From the NCBI GenBank assembly GCA_021286855.1, contig JAJTBO010000026.1, positions 1-47,441 on the forward strand: 47,441 nucleotides of DNA, written 5' to 3'. Position 1 is the first letter of the stretch. Every line of letters starts with the position of its first letter. The position numbers and the translations under genes were made by a program. This document shows positions 16,589 through 24,517 of the stretch, one piece after another. The notes below the pieces were generated by a model, which worked only from the letters and a program-made list of their open reading frames with translations, did no database searches and was not told where the DNA came from. Source of the stretch: Hyphomicrobiales bacterium (lineage in GTDB: Bacteria > Pseudomonadota > Alphaproteobacteria > Rhizobiales > Ancalomicrobiaceae).

Positions 16589-17062
16589 ATGACGCGTCGG
16601 TCTTCTCTCGCCACGGCTCTCCTGTTCGTCGTGACGCTCGTCCTCGGCGGCCTCGCCGGGGCGGCGACCGGGCTCGCGCTCGAGAACTCGGTCGCCCGTC
16701 CGGCGATCCCGCAGGCCTCCGGTCAGTGCGTCGCGCCGAAGGAGGTCATGCGGCGCAGCCACATGACGATGCTGAAGCACACCCGTGACGTCACCGTCCG
16801 CGAGGGCGATCGGCAGACCGCGGAGGGGCTGACCGCCTGCGTGACCTGCCATGCGGTCAAGGATGCGACGGGGACGGTCGTCTCGGTCTCCTCGCCGCAA
16901 CACTTCTGCCGCGCCTGCCACGACTACGCGGCGGTGAAGATCGACTGTTTCGAGTGCCACGCGTCGCGGCCGCTCTCCGAAAAGGCGGTCGACAACGAAC
17001 ACGGCGTCGGCGCCACCGACGTCGCCGCGCTGAAGGCCTATGCCGAGGAGACGACGCGATGA
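16589..17062 (+). CDS. dsrJ: DsrJ, periplasmic triheme cytochrome c
   Basis: A 157-residue membrane-anchored cytochrome with an uncleaved N-terminal helix at residues 7-31. Three CxxCH haem sites are present: C84-C87-H88, C107-C110-H111 and C120-C123-H124. C47 (GQCVAP) aligns with the unusual cysteine haem ligand described for A. vinosum DsrJ (C46). It is part of the periplasmic face of DsrMKJOP. The start lies 1 base after the dsrL stop, and the stop overlaps the dsrO start (ATGA), so translation is probably coupled. Confidence 0.96.
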   Translation: MTRRSSLATALLFVVTLVLGGLAGAATGLALENSVARPAIPQASGQCVAPKEVMRRSHMTMLKHTRDVTVREGDRQTAEGLTACVTCHAVKDATGTVVSVSSPQHFCRACHDYAAVKIDCFECHASRPLSEKAVDNEHGVGATDVAALKAYAEETTR

Positions 17063-17841
17063 GCGGATGTGGAGACGCCTGCAAGGGCGGCTGCGCCGGG
17101 CCCGTCGGCGGCGAAACGATCGACGCCGAGCGCCGTTCCTTCCTCGGAGCGGTCGGCGCGGTCGCGGTGACGACGCTGGCGCCGGGCGTGACGCTGACCG
17201 CTTTCGGCGGCGGCGAGGCTCGGGCGGCCGGCGCGGATCCGGCGAAGCGTTGGGGCCTTCTGGTCGACATCTCCAAGTGCGAGGACGGCTGCACCGGCTG
17301 CGTCGACGCCTGCAAGACCGAAAACGGTTGGCAGGGCGGAGCCGAGAACCAACAGGAGAGCCAGTGGATCCGCAAGGTCTCCCTGCGCGATCCGAAGTCC
17401 GGCGTGACGAAATCGGCGCCGGTGATGTGCCAGCACTGCGCCCATCCGCCGTGCGTCGACGTCTGCCCGACCGGCGCGTCGTTCAAGCGGGCCGACGGCA
17501 TCGTGCTGGTCGACAAGCACCGCTGCATCGGATGCCGCTACTGCATGATGGCCTGCCCCTACAAGGCGCGGTCCTTCGTCCACCACGAGCTCGAGGACCA
17601 GAAGCCCTGGGCCCCGCGCGGGGTGGGCACGGTGGAGAGCTGCACGCTCTGCGTCCACCGCGTCGATCGCGGCGAAGCGCCGGCCTGCGTCACCGCCTGC
17701 GCCTCGAAGGGCGGGGCGATCGTCTTCGGCGATCTCTCCGATCCGAAATCCGAGATCGCGCAGACCATTGCGACCTACGCCACCAAGCAGATCCGCGGCG
17801 ACCTCGGCGTCGACCCGGGCGTGCGCTACCGGAATCTGTGA
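17059..17841 (+). CDS. dsrO: DsrO, Tat-exported ferredoxin-type subunit
   Basis: A 260-residue periplasmic iron-sulfur protein carrying several [4Fe-4S] clusters. A twin-arginine signal RRSFLGAV begins at R25-R26 and ends near ARAAGA. Four cysteine groups follow: CEDGCTGCVDAC, CQHCAHPPCVDVC, CIGCRYCMMAC and CTLCVHR with CVTAC. It has an unusual N-terminus before the Tat motif with C4, C8 and C12. It would pass electrons between DsrJ and DsrP. ATG 17059 overlaps the dsrJ stop by 4 bases; dsrP follows 10 bp after its stop. Confidence 0.95.
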   Translation: MSGCGDACKGGCAGPVGGETIDAERRSFLGAVGAVAVTTLAPGVTLTAFGGGEARAAGADPAKRWGLLVDISKCEDGCTGCVDACKTENGWQGGAENQQESQWIRKVSLRDPKSGVTKSAPVMCQHCAHPPCVDVCPTGASFKRADGIVLVDKHRCIGCRYCMMACPYKARSFVHHELEDQKPWAPRGVGTVESCTLCVHRVDRGEAPACVTACASKGGAIVFGDLSDPKSEIAQTIATYATKQIRGDLGVDPGVRYRNL

Positions 17842-17851
17842 GGGCCGGCCG

Positions 17852-19036
17852 ATGACCCACGTCACCTACATGGAATGCAAGGGCGGCCCGCGCTTCACCG
17901 CGGTGTTCGTCGGGCTTCTCGGCGTGCTCGGCCTGGGTGCGGCGTCCGCTCTGTGGATGGAGACGCACGGCCACGTCGCCTCCGGCATGAACAACTCGGT
18001 CGTCTGGGGCGCGCCGCACGTCTTCGCGATCTTTCTGATCCTCGTGGCGTCGGGCGTCCTCAACATCGCCTCGCTCGGCTCGGTCTTCGGCGAGATGGGC
18101 TACAAGCCGAAGGCGCGGCTCTCGTCGGTAATGGCGGTCACCTTCCTCGTCGGCGGGCTCGCGGTGCTGGTGCTCGACCTCGGCCGGCCGGATCGGCTGA
18201 CGGTCGCCATGACCAACTACAACTTCCGCTCGATCTTCGCCTGGAACGTGCTGCTCTATTCGGGTTTCGTCGGCATCGTCGTCGCCTATCTGGTCGTCCA
18301 GATGACGCGGCGCTGGCAGAAGTTCCTGAAGCCCGTCGGCCTCGTCGCCTTTCTGTGGCGTCTGATCCTGACCACCGGCACCGGCTCGATCTTCGGCTTC
18401 ATCGTCGCCCGTTCGGGCCTCGGCACGGCGGTGCTCGCGCCGGAGTTCATCGCCATGTCGCTGCTCTACGGGTTGGCGGTTTTCATGTTGGTGCGCCTCG
18501 CCATCGACCTCGCCGCCGACGTCGCCGACCGGCGGCTGTCCGACGGCCTGTTGGCGCGGCTCTCCCGGCTCCTGGTGATCTTCGCCGGCTCGGTGCTCTA
18601 TTTCACCGGCGTCTACCACTTCACCGGCATCTTCTCGCCGGAGAGGACGGAATTCGAGGCGTGGATCCTGCTCGGCGGCGGCTATTTCACCGCGCTGTTC
18701 TGGATCGGCGCGATCGGCCTCGGCCTCCTGGTCCCGATGGCCATGCTCTACAATCGCGAGGCGCCGGCGCGCTCGAAGGTGGCGATCGCCTCGAGCCTCG
18801 TCGTCTTCGGCGGCTTCGCCCAGGTCTGGGTGATCGTCATCGGCGGCCAGGTCTTCCCGATGCGGCTCTTCCCCGGGTTCGAGGTCTCGTCGAGCTTCGG
18901 CGACGGCGTCGTCGCGTCCTACGCGCCGGCGCTGCCGGAGTTCGGCCTCGGCCTCGGCGGGGTCGCTCTGGCGCTGATCCTGACCATGATCGCGCTGAAG
19001 CTGTTCCCGCTCCTGCCGCACGAGGAGGCCGCGTGA
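17852..19036 (+). CDS. dsrP: DsrP, NrfD-family integral membrane subunit
   Basis: A 394-residue NrfD/PsrC-like quinone-interacting membrane protein, close to the 405 residues of A. vinosum DsrP. About ten hydrophobic helices are visible, from residues 17-36 to the C-terminal 365-388. It anchors the periplasmic module DsrJO. I chose ATG 17852, 10 bp after dsrO, rather than a longer upstream frame, because that frame runs inside dsrO. The stop lies just before dsrN's start. Confidence 0.95.
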   Translation: MTHVTYMECKGGPRFTAVFVGLLGVLGLGAASALWMETHGHVASGMNNSVVWGAPHVFAIFLILVASGVLNIASLGSVFGEMGYKPKARLSSVMAVTFLVGGLAVLVLDLGRPDRLTVAMTNYNFRSIFAWNVLLYSGFVGIVVAYLVVQMTRRWQKFLKPVGLVAFLWRLILTTGTGSIFGFIVARSGLGTAVLAPEFIAMSLLYGLAVFMLVRLAIDLAADVADRRLSDGLLARLSRLLVIFAGSVLYFTGVYHFTGIFSPERTEFEAWILLGGGYFTALFWIGAIGLGLLVPMAMLYNREAPARSKVAIASSLVVFGGFAQVWVIVIGGQVFPMRLFPGFEVSSSFGDGVVASYAPALPEFGLGLGGVALALILTMIALKLFPLLPHEEAA

Positions 19037-19038
19037 TC

Positions 19039-20529
19039 ATGACCCGTCTCGTCGTCTCCGCCGCTCACAAGTCCTCGGGCAAGACCACCTTCACGGTCGG
19101 TCTCGCCGCCGCCCTGACCCGTCTCGGCCGGCGCGTGCAGTGTTTCAAGAAGGGGCCCGACTACATCGATCCCCTCTGGCACGGCCACGCCGCCGGACGG
19201 CCGAGCTACAATCTCGACTTCAACACCCAGACCCCGGAAGAAATCGCCGCGCTGGTCGCGGCGCGCGAGATCGGCATGGACCTCGCCCTGATCGAGGGCA
19301 ACAAGGGCCTGCACGACGGCGTCGACCTCGAGGGGACGGATTCGACCGCGGCGCTGGCCAAGCTCCTCGACGCGCCGGTGATCCTGGCGCTCGACGCCGC
19401 CGGCGTGACGCGCGGCATCGCGCCCCTGCTGCTCGGCTACCGGATGTTCGATCCGGCCGTGAAGATCGCCGGCGTGGTGCTGAACCGCGTCGCCACCGCG
19501 CGGCAGGAAGAGAAGCTCGTCGCGGCGATCGAACGCTACACCGACGTCGCCGTGCTCGGCGCGATCGGCCGGCGCACCGACCTTCTCGTCGAGGAACGTC
19601 ACCTCGGCCTGACCACGCCGCAGGAGACGGCGAACGTCGAACGGGTGGTCGAGCGCCTCGCCGAGACGGTGGCGGAAGGGGTCGATCTCGCGCGGCTGGA
19701 GACGATCGTCGCGGCGGCGCAGCCGACGGTGCGGCCGCGGCCGATCGTCCTGCGCGGCGGGCGGAGCGAGACGCCGGCCGACGCGCCGACCATCGCGGTC
19801 GCTCGCGACGGCGCCTTCTGCTTCTACTATCAGGACGATCTCGAGGCGTTGGAGCGGGCCGGCGCGCGTCTGACCTTCTTCTCGACGCTCGAGGCGGCGC
19901 GTCTGCCCGATTGCGACGGCCTCTTCATCGGCGGCGGGTTCCCGGAGAGCCACGTCGCGGGGCTCGAGGCGAACGCCTCCCTGCGCGCCGACATCGCCGA
20001 GAAGGGGCGGGCGGGGCTGCCGATCTACGCCGAATGCGGCGGCCTGATGTATCTCTCCCGCAAGATCGTCTGGGGCGAGACCGCCGGCGACATGGTCGGG
20101 CTGGTGCCGGGCGACGCGGTCGTCCACGATCGGCCGCAGGGCCGCGGCCTGGTCCTGCTCGAGGAGACCGCGGCGATGCCCTGGGGACCGCTCGGCGCGA
20201 TCGGGGAGGGCGGCGCGCCGCGCCGGGTCCGCGCCCACGAGTTCCACTACGCGCGGCTCGAGAACCTCGCGCCCGGCCTCGCCTTCGCCTGGGAGGTGAA
20301 GCGCGGCGACGGGATCACCGGCCGTCACGACGGCGTCGTCGTCGCCAACACGGTGGCGAGCTTCGCCCATCTGCGCGACACCTCGCGCTTCGACTGGGCC
20401 CGACGGTTCGTCGCCTTCGTGACGCGGACGCGCGAACGCCGTCGCGCCGGCGAAGCGCGCGAGATCGCCTCCCTCCGCCGCGACCCCGCCGTCGTCGGCG
20501 AGGCGATGGCCCTCGGAGGCTGGGCATGA
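19039..20529 (+). CDS. dsrN: DsrN, siroheme amidating enzyme (CobB/CbiA-like)
   Basis: A 496-residue glutamine-dependent amidase related to cobyrinate a,c-diamide synthase. In dsr clusters it is assigned to make siroamide for DsrAB. The N-terminal dethiobiotin-synthetase-like ATPase has the P-loop SAAHKSSGKTT and GNKGLHDG. The C-terminal glutamine amidotransferase domain has the nucleophile Cys in YAECGGLMY and the His of HEFHY. ATG 19039 sits 2 bases after the dsrP stop, with CGAGGAGG upstream. The stop overlaps the next gene (ATGA). The dsrR and dsrS genes found after dsrN in A. vinosum are absent here. Confidence 0.95.
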   Translation: MTRLVVSAAHKSSGKTTFTVGLAAALTRLGRRVQCFKKGPDYIDPLWHGHAAGRPSYNLDFNTQTPEEIAALVAAREIGMDLALIEGNKGLHDGVDLEGTDSTAALAKLLDAPVILALDAAGVTRGIAPLLLGYRMFDPAVKIAGVVLNRVATARQEEKLVAAIERYTDVAVLGAIGRRTDLLVEERHLGLTTPQETANVERVVERLAETVAEGVDLARLETIVAAAQPTVRPRPIVLRGGRSETPADAPTIAVARDGAFCFYYQDDLEALERAGARLTFFSTLEAARLPDCDGLFIGGGFPESHVAGLEANASLRADIAEKGRAGLPIYAECGGLMYLSRKIVWGETAGDMVGLVPGDAVVHDRPQGRGLVLLEETAAMPWGPLGAIGEGGAPRRVRAHEFHYARLENLAPGLAFAWEVKRGDGITGRHDGVVVANTVASFAHLRDTSRFDWARRFVAFVTRTRERRRAGEAREIASLRRDPAVVGEAMALGGWA

Positions 20530-20846
20530 TCGCCGCGACGCGACCGGCCGTCGACGCCGACGGCTATCTGATCGATCCGGAAGAGTGGACGGAAGCGTTC
20601 GCGCGGGAGACCGCGGCGGCGCTCGGCGTCGAAATGTCGGAAGAACATTGGGACGTCGTCCGCTTCATGCGCGAGGAGCGCGAGAAGCACGGCGTCTCGC
20701 CGGACGCGCGGCACGTCATCCGGCATCTCGCCGAGACGCGCGGCGCGCACCGCAACCGGCTCTTCGAGCCGTTTCCCTACGGTTATCCGGGGCAGGCGTG
20801 CCGGATCGCCGGCATGAAGAGGCCCCGCGTCTGGAGCACCGGGTGA
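20526..20846 (+). CDS. DsrC/TusE-family paralogue with CysB but no CysA
   Basis: A 106-residue second DsrC-family protein. It shares the DsrC/TusE frame: VDADGYL, SEEHWDVVRFMRE, a shortened middle, and FPYGYPGQACRIAGMKRP. True DsrC has CysB and the penultimate CysA 11 residues apart; TusE keeps only CysA. Here CysB is kept (C92), but the CysA position is W103, followed by STG. It therefore cannot form the DsrC internal disulfide or trisulfide, so a regulatory or docking role is more likely than sulfur carriage (inference). The start overlaps the dsrN stop, so it is translated with the dsr operon. It is the last gene of the unit. Confidence 0.9.
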   Translation: MIAATRPAVDADGYLIDPEEWTEAFARETAAALGVEMSEEHWDVVRFMREEREKHGVSPDARHVIRHLAETRGAHRNRLFEPFPYGYPGQACRIAGMKRPRVWSTG

Positions 20847-21013
20847 GAAGAGTTCGAGTAGGACGACAGGAAATCTCGGTCGAAAGAAAGGTCTCGGACA
20901 GGTGAAATAATTGATCCTCGTCGTGGCGCAGATCCGAACATGAGAATATCATGAAGGACATGAAGGCTGCGTCACGACCGTCTCCACCCCGTAGGGGCGA
21001 GGGACGGCGCGGC

Positions 21014-21036
21014 GCGGTCGGGTGAACCGACCGCGA
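21014..21036. other. 9-bp palindrome upstream of the SQR-like gene
   Basis: CGCGGTCGG (21014-21022) and CCGACCGCG (21028-21036) form a perfect stem around GTGAA, 54 bases before the SQR ATG. It is either a 5'-leader hairpin or an operator. The 243-bp gap before it is A+T-richer at 20880-20960, consistent with a separate promoter, but I cannot place -35/-10 boxes with confidence. Confidence 0.45.
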
Positions 21037-21089
21037 CCAGGGACAAGAAAGACAGCTTCGGGGACGCGGGGATCAGCAGGGAGGGTTCG

Positions 21090-22367
21090 ATGGCTCATAT
21101 CGTGATCATGGGCGCCGGTCTCGGCGGCGTCGTCATGGCGTATGAAATGAAGGATCAGCTCCGTCCGGAGGACAAGCTGACCGTCATCACGAAAGATCCG
21201 AAATATCACTTCGTGCCGTCGAACCCGTGGATCGCGGTGAAGTGGCGTCAGCGCGAAGACATCCAGATCGATCTCGCCCCGACCTTCGCCAAGCGCGGCA
21301 TCGACTTCAAGCCGGTCCCGGCCAAGAAGGTGCATCCGGCCGACAACAAGGTCGAGCTCGCCGACGGCAGCGAGATCGCCTACGACTTCCTGATCATCGC
21401 GACCGGACCCGAACTCGCCTTCGACGAGATCGAGGGTCTCGGCCCGAACGGCCATACCCAGTCGATCTGCCACATCGACCATGCCGAAAAGGCCGGCGAC
21501 GCCTTCGAGGAATTCTGCAAGAACCCCGGCCCGATCATCGTCGGCGCGGTGCAGGGCGCGTCCTGCTACGGCCCGGCCTATGAATTCACCTTCATCCTCG
21601 AGACCGAACTGCGCCGTCGCAAGATCCGCGACAAGGTGCCGATGACCTTCGTCACCTCCGAGCCCTACGTCGGCCATCTCGGTCTCGACGGCGTCGGCGA
21701 CACCAAGGGCCTGCTCGAAGGCGAGATGCGCGAGCATCACATCAAGTGGATGACCTCGAGCCGGGTGAAGAAGGTCGAGGCGGGCAAGATGACCGTCGAG
21801 GAGATCGCCGACGACGGCTCGGTCAAGGCGGAGAAGGAGCTGCCCTTCGGCTTCGCGATGATGCTGCCGGCCTTCCGCGGCATCGAGGCGGTGCGCGGCG
21901 TCGAGGGGCTCGTCAACCCGCGCGGCTTCATCCTGGTCGACAAGCACCAGTGCAACCCGACCCATCGCAACATCTTCGCGGTCGGCGTCTGCGTCGCCAT
22001 TCCGCCGATGGGACCGACCCCGGTGCCCTGCGGCGTGCCGAAGACCGGATTCATGATCGAATCCATGGTCACGGCGACGGCGCAGAACATCGGCCAGATC
22101 CTGCGCGGCGGCCAGTCGACGCACGAGGGCACCTGGAACGCCGTCTGCCTCGCCGACTTCGGCGACAGCGGCGTCGCCTTCGTCGCCCAGCCGCAGATCC
22201 CGCCGCGCAACGTCAACTGGTCCTCGTCGGGCAAGTGGGTGCATGCGGCGAAGATCGGCTTCGAGAAATACTTCATCCGCAAGATGCGTCGCGGCGAGAG
22301 CGAACCCTTCTACGAGAAGGCGATGCTCGACTTCCTCGGCATCGGCAAGCTGAAGAAGACGACCTGA
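21090..22367 (+). CDS. Sulfide:quinone oxidoreductase-family flavoprotein
   Basis: A 425-residue FAD-dependent disulfide oxidoreductase. It would oxidise sulfide to polysulfide sulfur and reduce quinone at the membrane surface. It has the N-terminal FAD motif GAGLGGVVMAYE, a second nucleotide-fold motif FLIIATGPE, and DKHQCNPTHRNIFAVG near the end. SQR-type cysteines are C127, C159 (GASCYGP) and the one in VGVCVAIPP; C143 is an additional one. C-terminal amphipathic segments would allow membrane attachment. The sequence looks like one of the non-type-I SQR groups, but the subtype is not determined, so no gene symbol is given. A GC hairpin follows the stop. Confidence 0.85.
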   Translation: MAHIVIMGAGLGGVVMAYEMKDQLRPEDKLTVITKDPKYHFVPSNPWIAVKWRQREDIQIDLAPTFAKRGIDFKPVPAKKVHPADNKVELADGSEIAYDFLIIATGPELAFDEIEGLGPNGHTQSICHIDHAEKAGDAFEEFCKNPGPIIVGAVQGASCYGPAYEFTFILETELRRRKIRDKVPMTFVTSEPYVGHLGLDGVGDTKGLLEGEMREHHIKWMTSSRVKKVEAGKMTVEEIADDGSVKAEKELPFGFAMMLPAFRGIEAVRGVEGLVNPRGFILVDKHQCNPTHRNIFAVGVCVAIPPMGPTPVPCGVPKTGFMIESMVTATAQNIGQILRGGQSTHEGTWNAVCLADFGDSGVAFVAQPQIPPRNVNWSSSGKWVHAAKIGFEKYFIRKMRRGESEPFYEKAMLDFLGIGKLKKTT

Positions 22368-22374
22368 CGCGATC

Positions 22375-22397
22375 GGCGGACGCCGCCGGCGTCCGCC
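22375..22397 (+). terminator. GC hairpin after the SQR-like gene
   Basis: A perfect 10-bp stem (GGCGGACGCC with GGCGTCCGCC, 3-base loop) lies 7 bases past the stop codon. It lacks the T-run, so termination is only possible, not proven. It separates the SQR gene from the sulP-soe unit. Confidence 0.4.
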
Positions 22398-22584
22398 TCG
22401 ACCCGATCCGGACCCTCCCGGTTGCGCCGTGGCCGTCGGCCGCGGACGGGTAGGTCTTGCACGAAAATCGCCGCCGAGCCCCGCGCCCGGCGGCGGCCGA
22501 CCCTTCCGAGAAGAGAGGGGCGGCCGGCGTCGGCGATCGGCCGGCGGAGGTGAATTCGAGGAAACCCGCAAGGAGGAACGCGCC

Positions 22585-24444
22585 GTGGCCGCGTCCGCCC
22601 GTATCGCAGCGTTGGCGCCGTCGTTCCTGCCGTTCCTCGGCTGGTTGCGGATGTGCGACCGCGCCTCGATCAAGGCGGATCTCGTCGCCGGCCTCACCGG
22701 CGCGATCGTCGTGCTGCCCCAGGGCGTCGCCTTCGCCACCATCTCCGGCATGCCGCCGCAGTATGGGCTCTACGCCGCGATCGTTCCGACGATCATCGCC
22801 GCCTTGTTCGGTTCGTCCTGGCATCTCGTCGCCGGCCCGAGCACCACCGCATCGCTGGTGCTCTTCACCTCGCTCACCGCCTTCGCCGAGCCGGGGTCGG
22901 ATCGCTGGGTCGAACTCGCGCTGACGCTCGCCCTGATGGTCGGGGTGATCGAACTGGGCCTGGGTCTCTTCAAGCTCGGCGCGGTCGTCAACTTCATCTC
23001 CAATTCGGTGGTGGTCGGCTACACGACCGGCGTCGGCATCCTGATCATCGCCCATCAGATCCAGGGCTTCTTCGGCATCCCGATCCCGCGGCAGGCGGAA
23101 TTCCTGGAGATACTGCGCGACGCGCCGCTCGGGATCGGCGAGATCGTCTGGCCGACGACGCTGGTCGCCATGGTGACCCTGCTCACCGCGATCGCGGTCA
23201 GGACCTGGACGCCGAAGATCCCCTATATGATCGTCGCCATCGTCGCCGGCGGCCTCGCCGCGGCGGCGATCGACCGCTGGCATCCGGGGTTGGTGACGAC
23301 GGTCGGGGCGCTGCCTGCGCACCTGCCGCCGCTGTCGATGCCCGACCTCGATCCGGCGACCTGGCGCATGCTGCTGCCGACCGCCTTCGCGGTGGCGGTC
23401 TCGGCTTCCAACGAAGTCGTGTCGATCTCCCGCGCCCTGGCGCTCCGGTGCGGTCAGCACGTCGACGCCAACCAGGAATTCATCGGTCAGGGGCTGGCCA
23501 ACGGGATCGGCAGCTTCTTCTCGGCCTATGTCGTCTCCGGTTCCTTCAACCGGTCGGCGCTGAACTACGACGCCGGCGCGAAGACGCCGTTGTCGGCGGT
23601 CTCCGCCGGCGTGATGGTCGCCGGCATCCTGGTCTTCGCCGCGCCGCTCGCGGCCTATCTGCCGCATGCGGCGATGGCGGCGAGCCTCGTTCTGGTCGGC
23701 TGGAGCCTGATCGACCGGAAGCGGATCGTGCAGATCCTGCGCTCGTCGAATTCGGAACGGGCGGTGATGGCGATCACCATCTTCACCGCGCTGTTCGTCC
23801 AGATCCAGGCGGCGATCCTGTCCGGCGTGGTGCTGTCGCTGATCGTCTATCTCTATCGCTCGTCGAAGCCGGAGATCGTGCCGCGGGTGCCCGATCCGCT
23901 GAGCGGCGGCCGCAAGTTCACCGGCGTTCGGCCCGACCTGCCGGAATGCCGCCAGCTCCGGATCATCCGGGTCGACGGCTCGCTGTTCTTCGGCGCGGTC
24001 GCCGCCTTCCAGGACCGACTGCGCCGCTACGAGGCGGAGAGCCCGGCGCGCAAGCATCTCGGCATCGTCATGACCGGCGTCAACTTCGTCGATCTGGCCG
24101 GGGCCGAGGCGCTCGTCCAGGCGGCCCGGCGGTGGCGGGCGCGCGGCGGCGGGCTCTATCTGATCCGCGTCAAGGAACGGGTGTGGGAGCTGCTCGATAA
24201 GGGCGGCCACCTCGACGAGATCGGCCGTCGCAACGTCTTCACCTCGAAGACCGACGCGCTCCGGACCCTCTATCGCAAGTTCGACTACGACGAATGCCGG
24301 ACCTGCGGCCTGCACGTCTTCGTCGAATGCGCCCGGATGGGCAAACAGGAACCGCTCGAGGAAGATTTCGAAGAAGAGGTGACGCTCGAGAAGCTGCCGC
24401 CCGAATGGGTGACGGCGGCCGAGCCGACGAAGCCCGGCGGCTGA
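22585..24444 (+). CDS. SulP-family anion transporter with STAS domain
   Basis: A 619-residue SulP permease, a family that carries sulfate, bicarbonate or related anions. About 10-14 membrane helices are seen from about residue 30 to 415, with typical motifs LPQGVAFATISG, PQYGLYAA and a SASNE region. A cytoplasmic STAS domain spans about 455-560. A short Cys-rich tail motif, ECRTC followed by FVEC, and an acidic end come last. The frame extends 52 codons upstream, but GTG 22585 has a perfect AAGGAGG at 22570-22576. Its place directly before soeABC suggests sulfate export or balance after sulfite oxidation (inference). Confidence 0.9.
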   Translation: MAASARIAALAPSFLPFLGWLRMCDRASIKADLVAGLTGAIVVLPQGVAFATISGMPPQYGLYAAIVPTIIAALFGSSWHLVAGPSTTASLVLFTSLTAFAEPGSDRWVELALTLALMVGVIELGLGLFKLGAVVNFISNSVVVGYTTGVGILIIAHQIQGFFGIPIPRQAEFLEILRDAPLGIGEIVWPTTLVAMVTLLTAIAVRTWTPKIPYMIVAIVAGGLAAAAIDRWHPGLVTTVGALPAHLPPLSMPDLDPATWRMLLPTAFAVAVSASNEVVSISRALALRCGQHVDANQEFIGQGLANGIGSFFSAYVVSGSFNRSALNYDAGAKTPLSAVSAGVMVAGILVFAAPLAAYLPHAAMAASLVLVGWSLIDRKRIVQILRSSNSERAVMAITIFTALFVQIQAAILSGVVLSLIVYLYRSSKPEIVPRVPDPLSGGRKFTGVRPDLPECRQLRIIRVDGSLFFGAVAAFQDRLRRYEAESPARKHLGIVMTGVNFVDLAGAEALVQAARRWRARGGGLYLIRVKERVWELLDKGGHLDEIGRRNVFTSKTDALRTLYRKFDYDECRTCGLHVFVECARMGKQEPLEEDFEEEVTLEKLPPEWVTAAEPTKPGG

Positions 24445-24517
24445 GCCCCACGGGCGACGACGAGAGATTTGGATTGCACGCCCCGCAAAGAGGGCGCGAT
24501 GAGAGGATACGGGGGAT

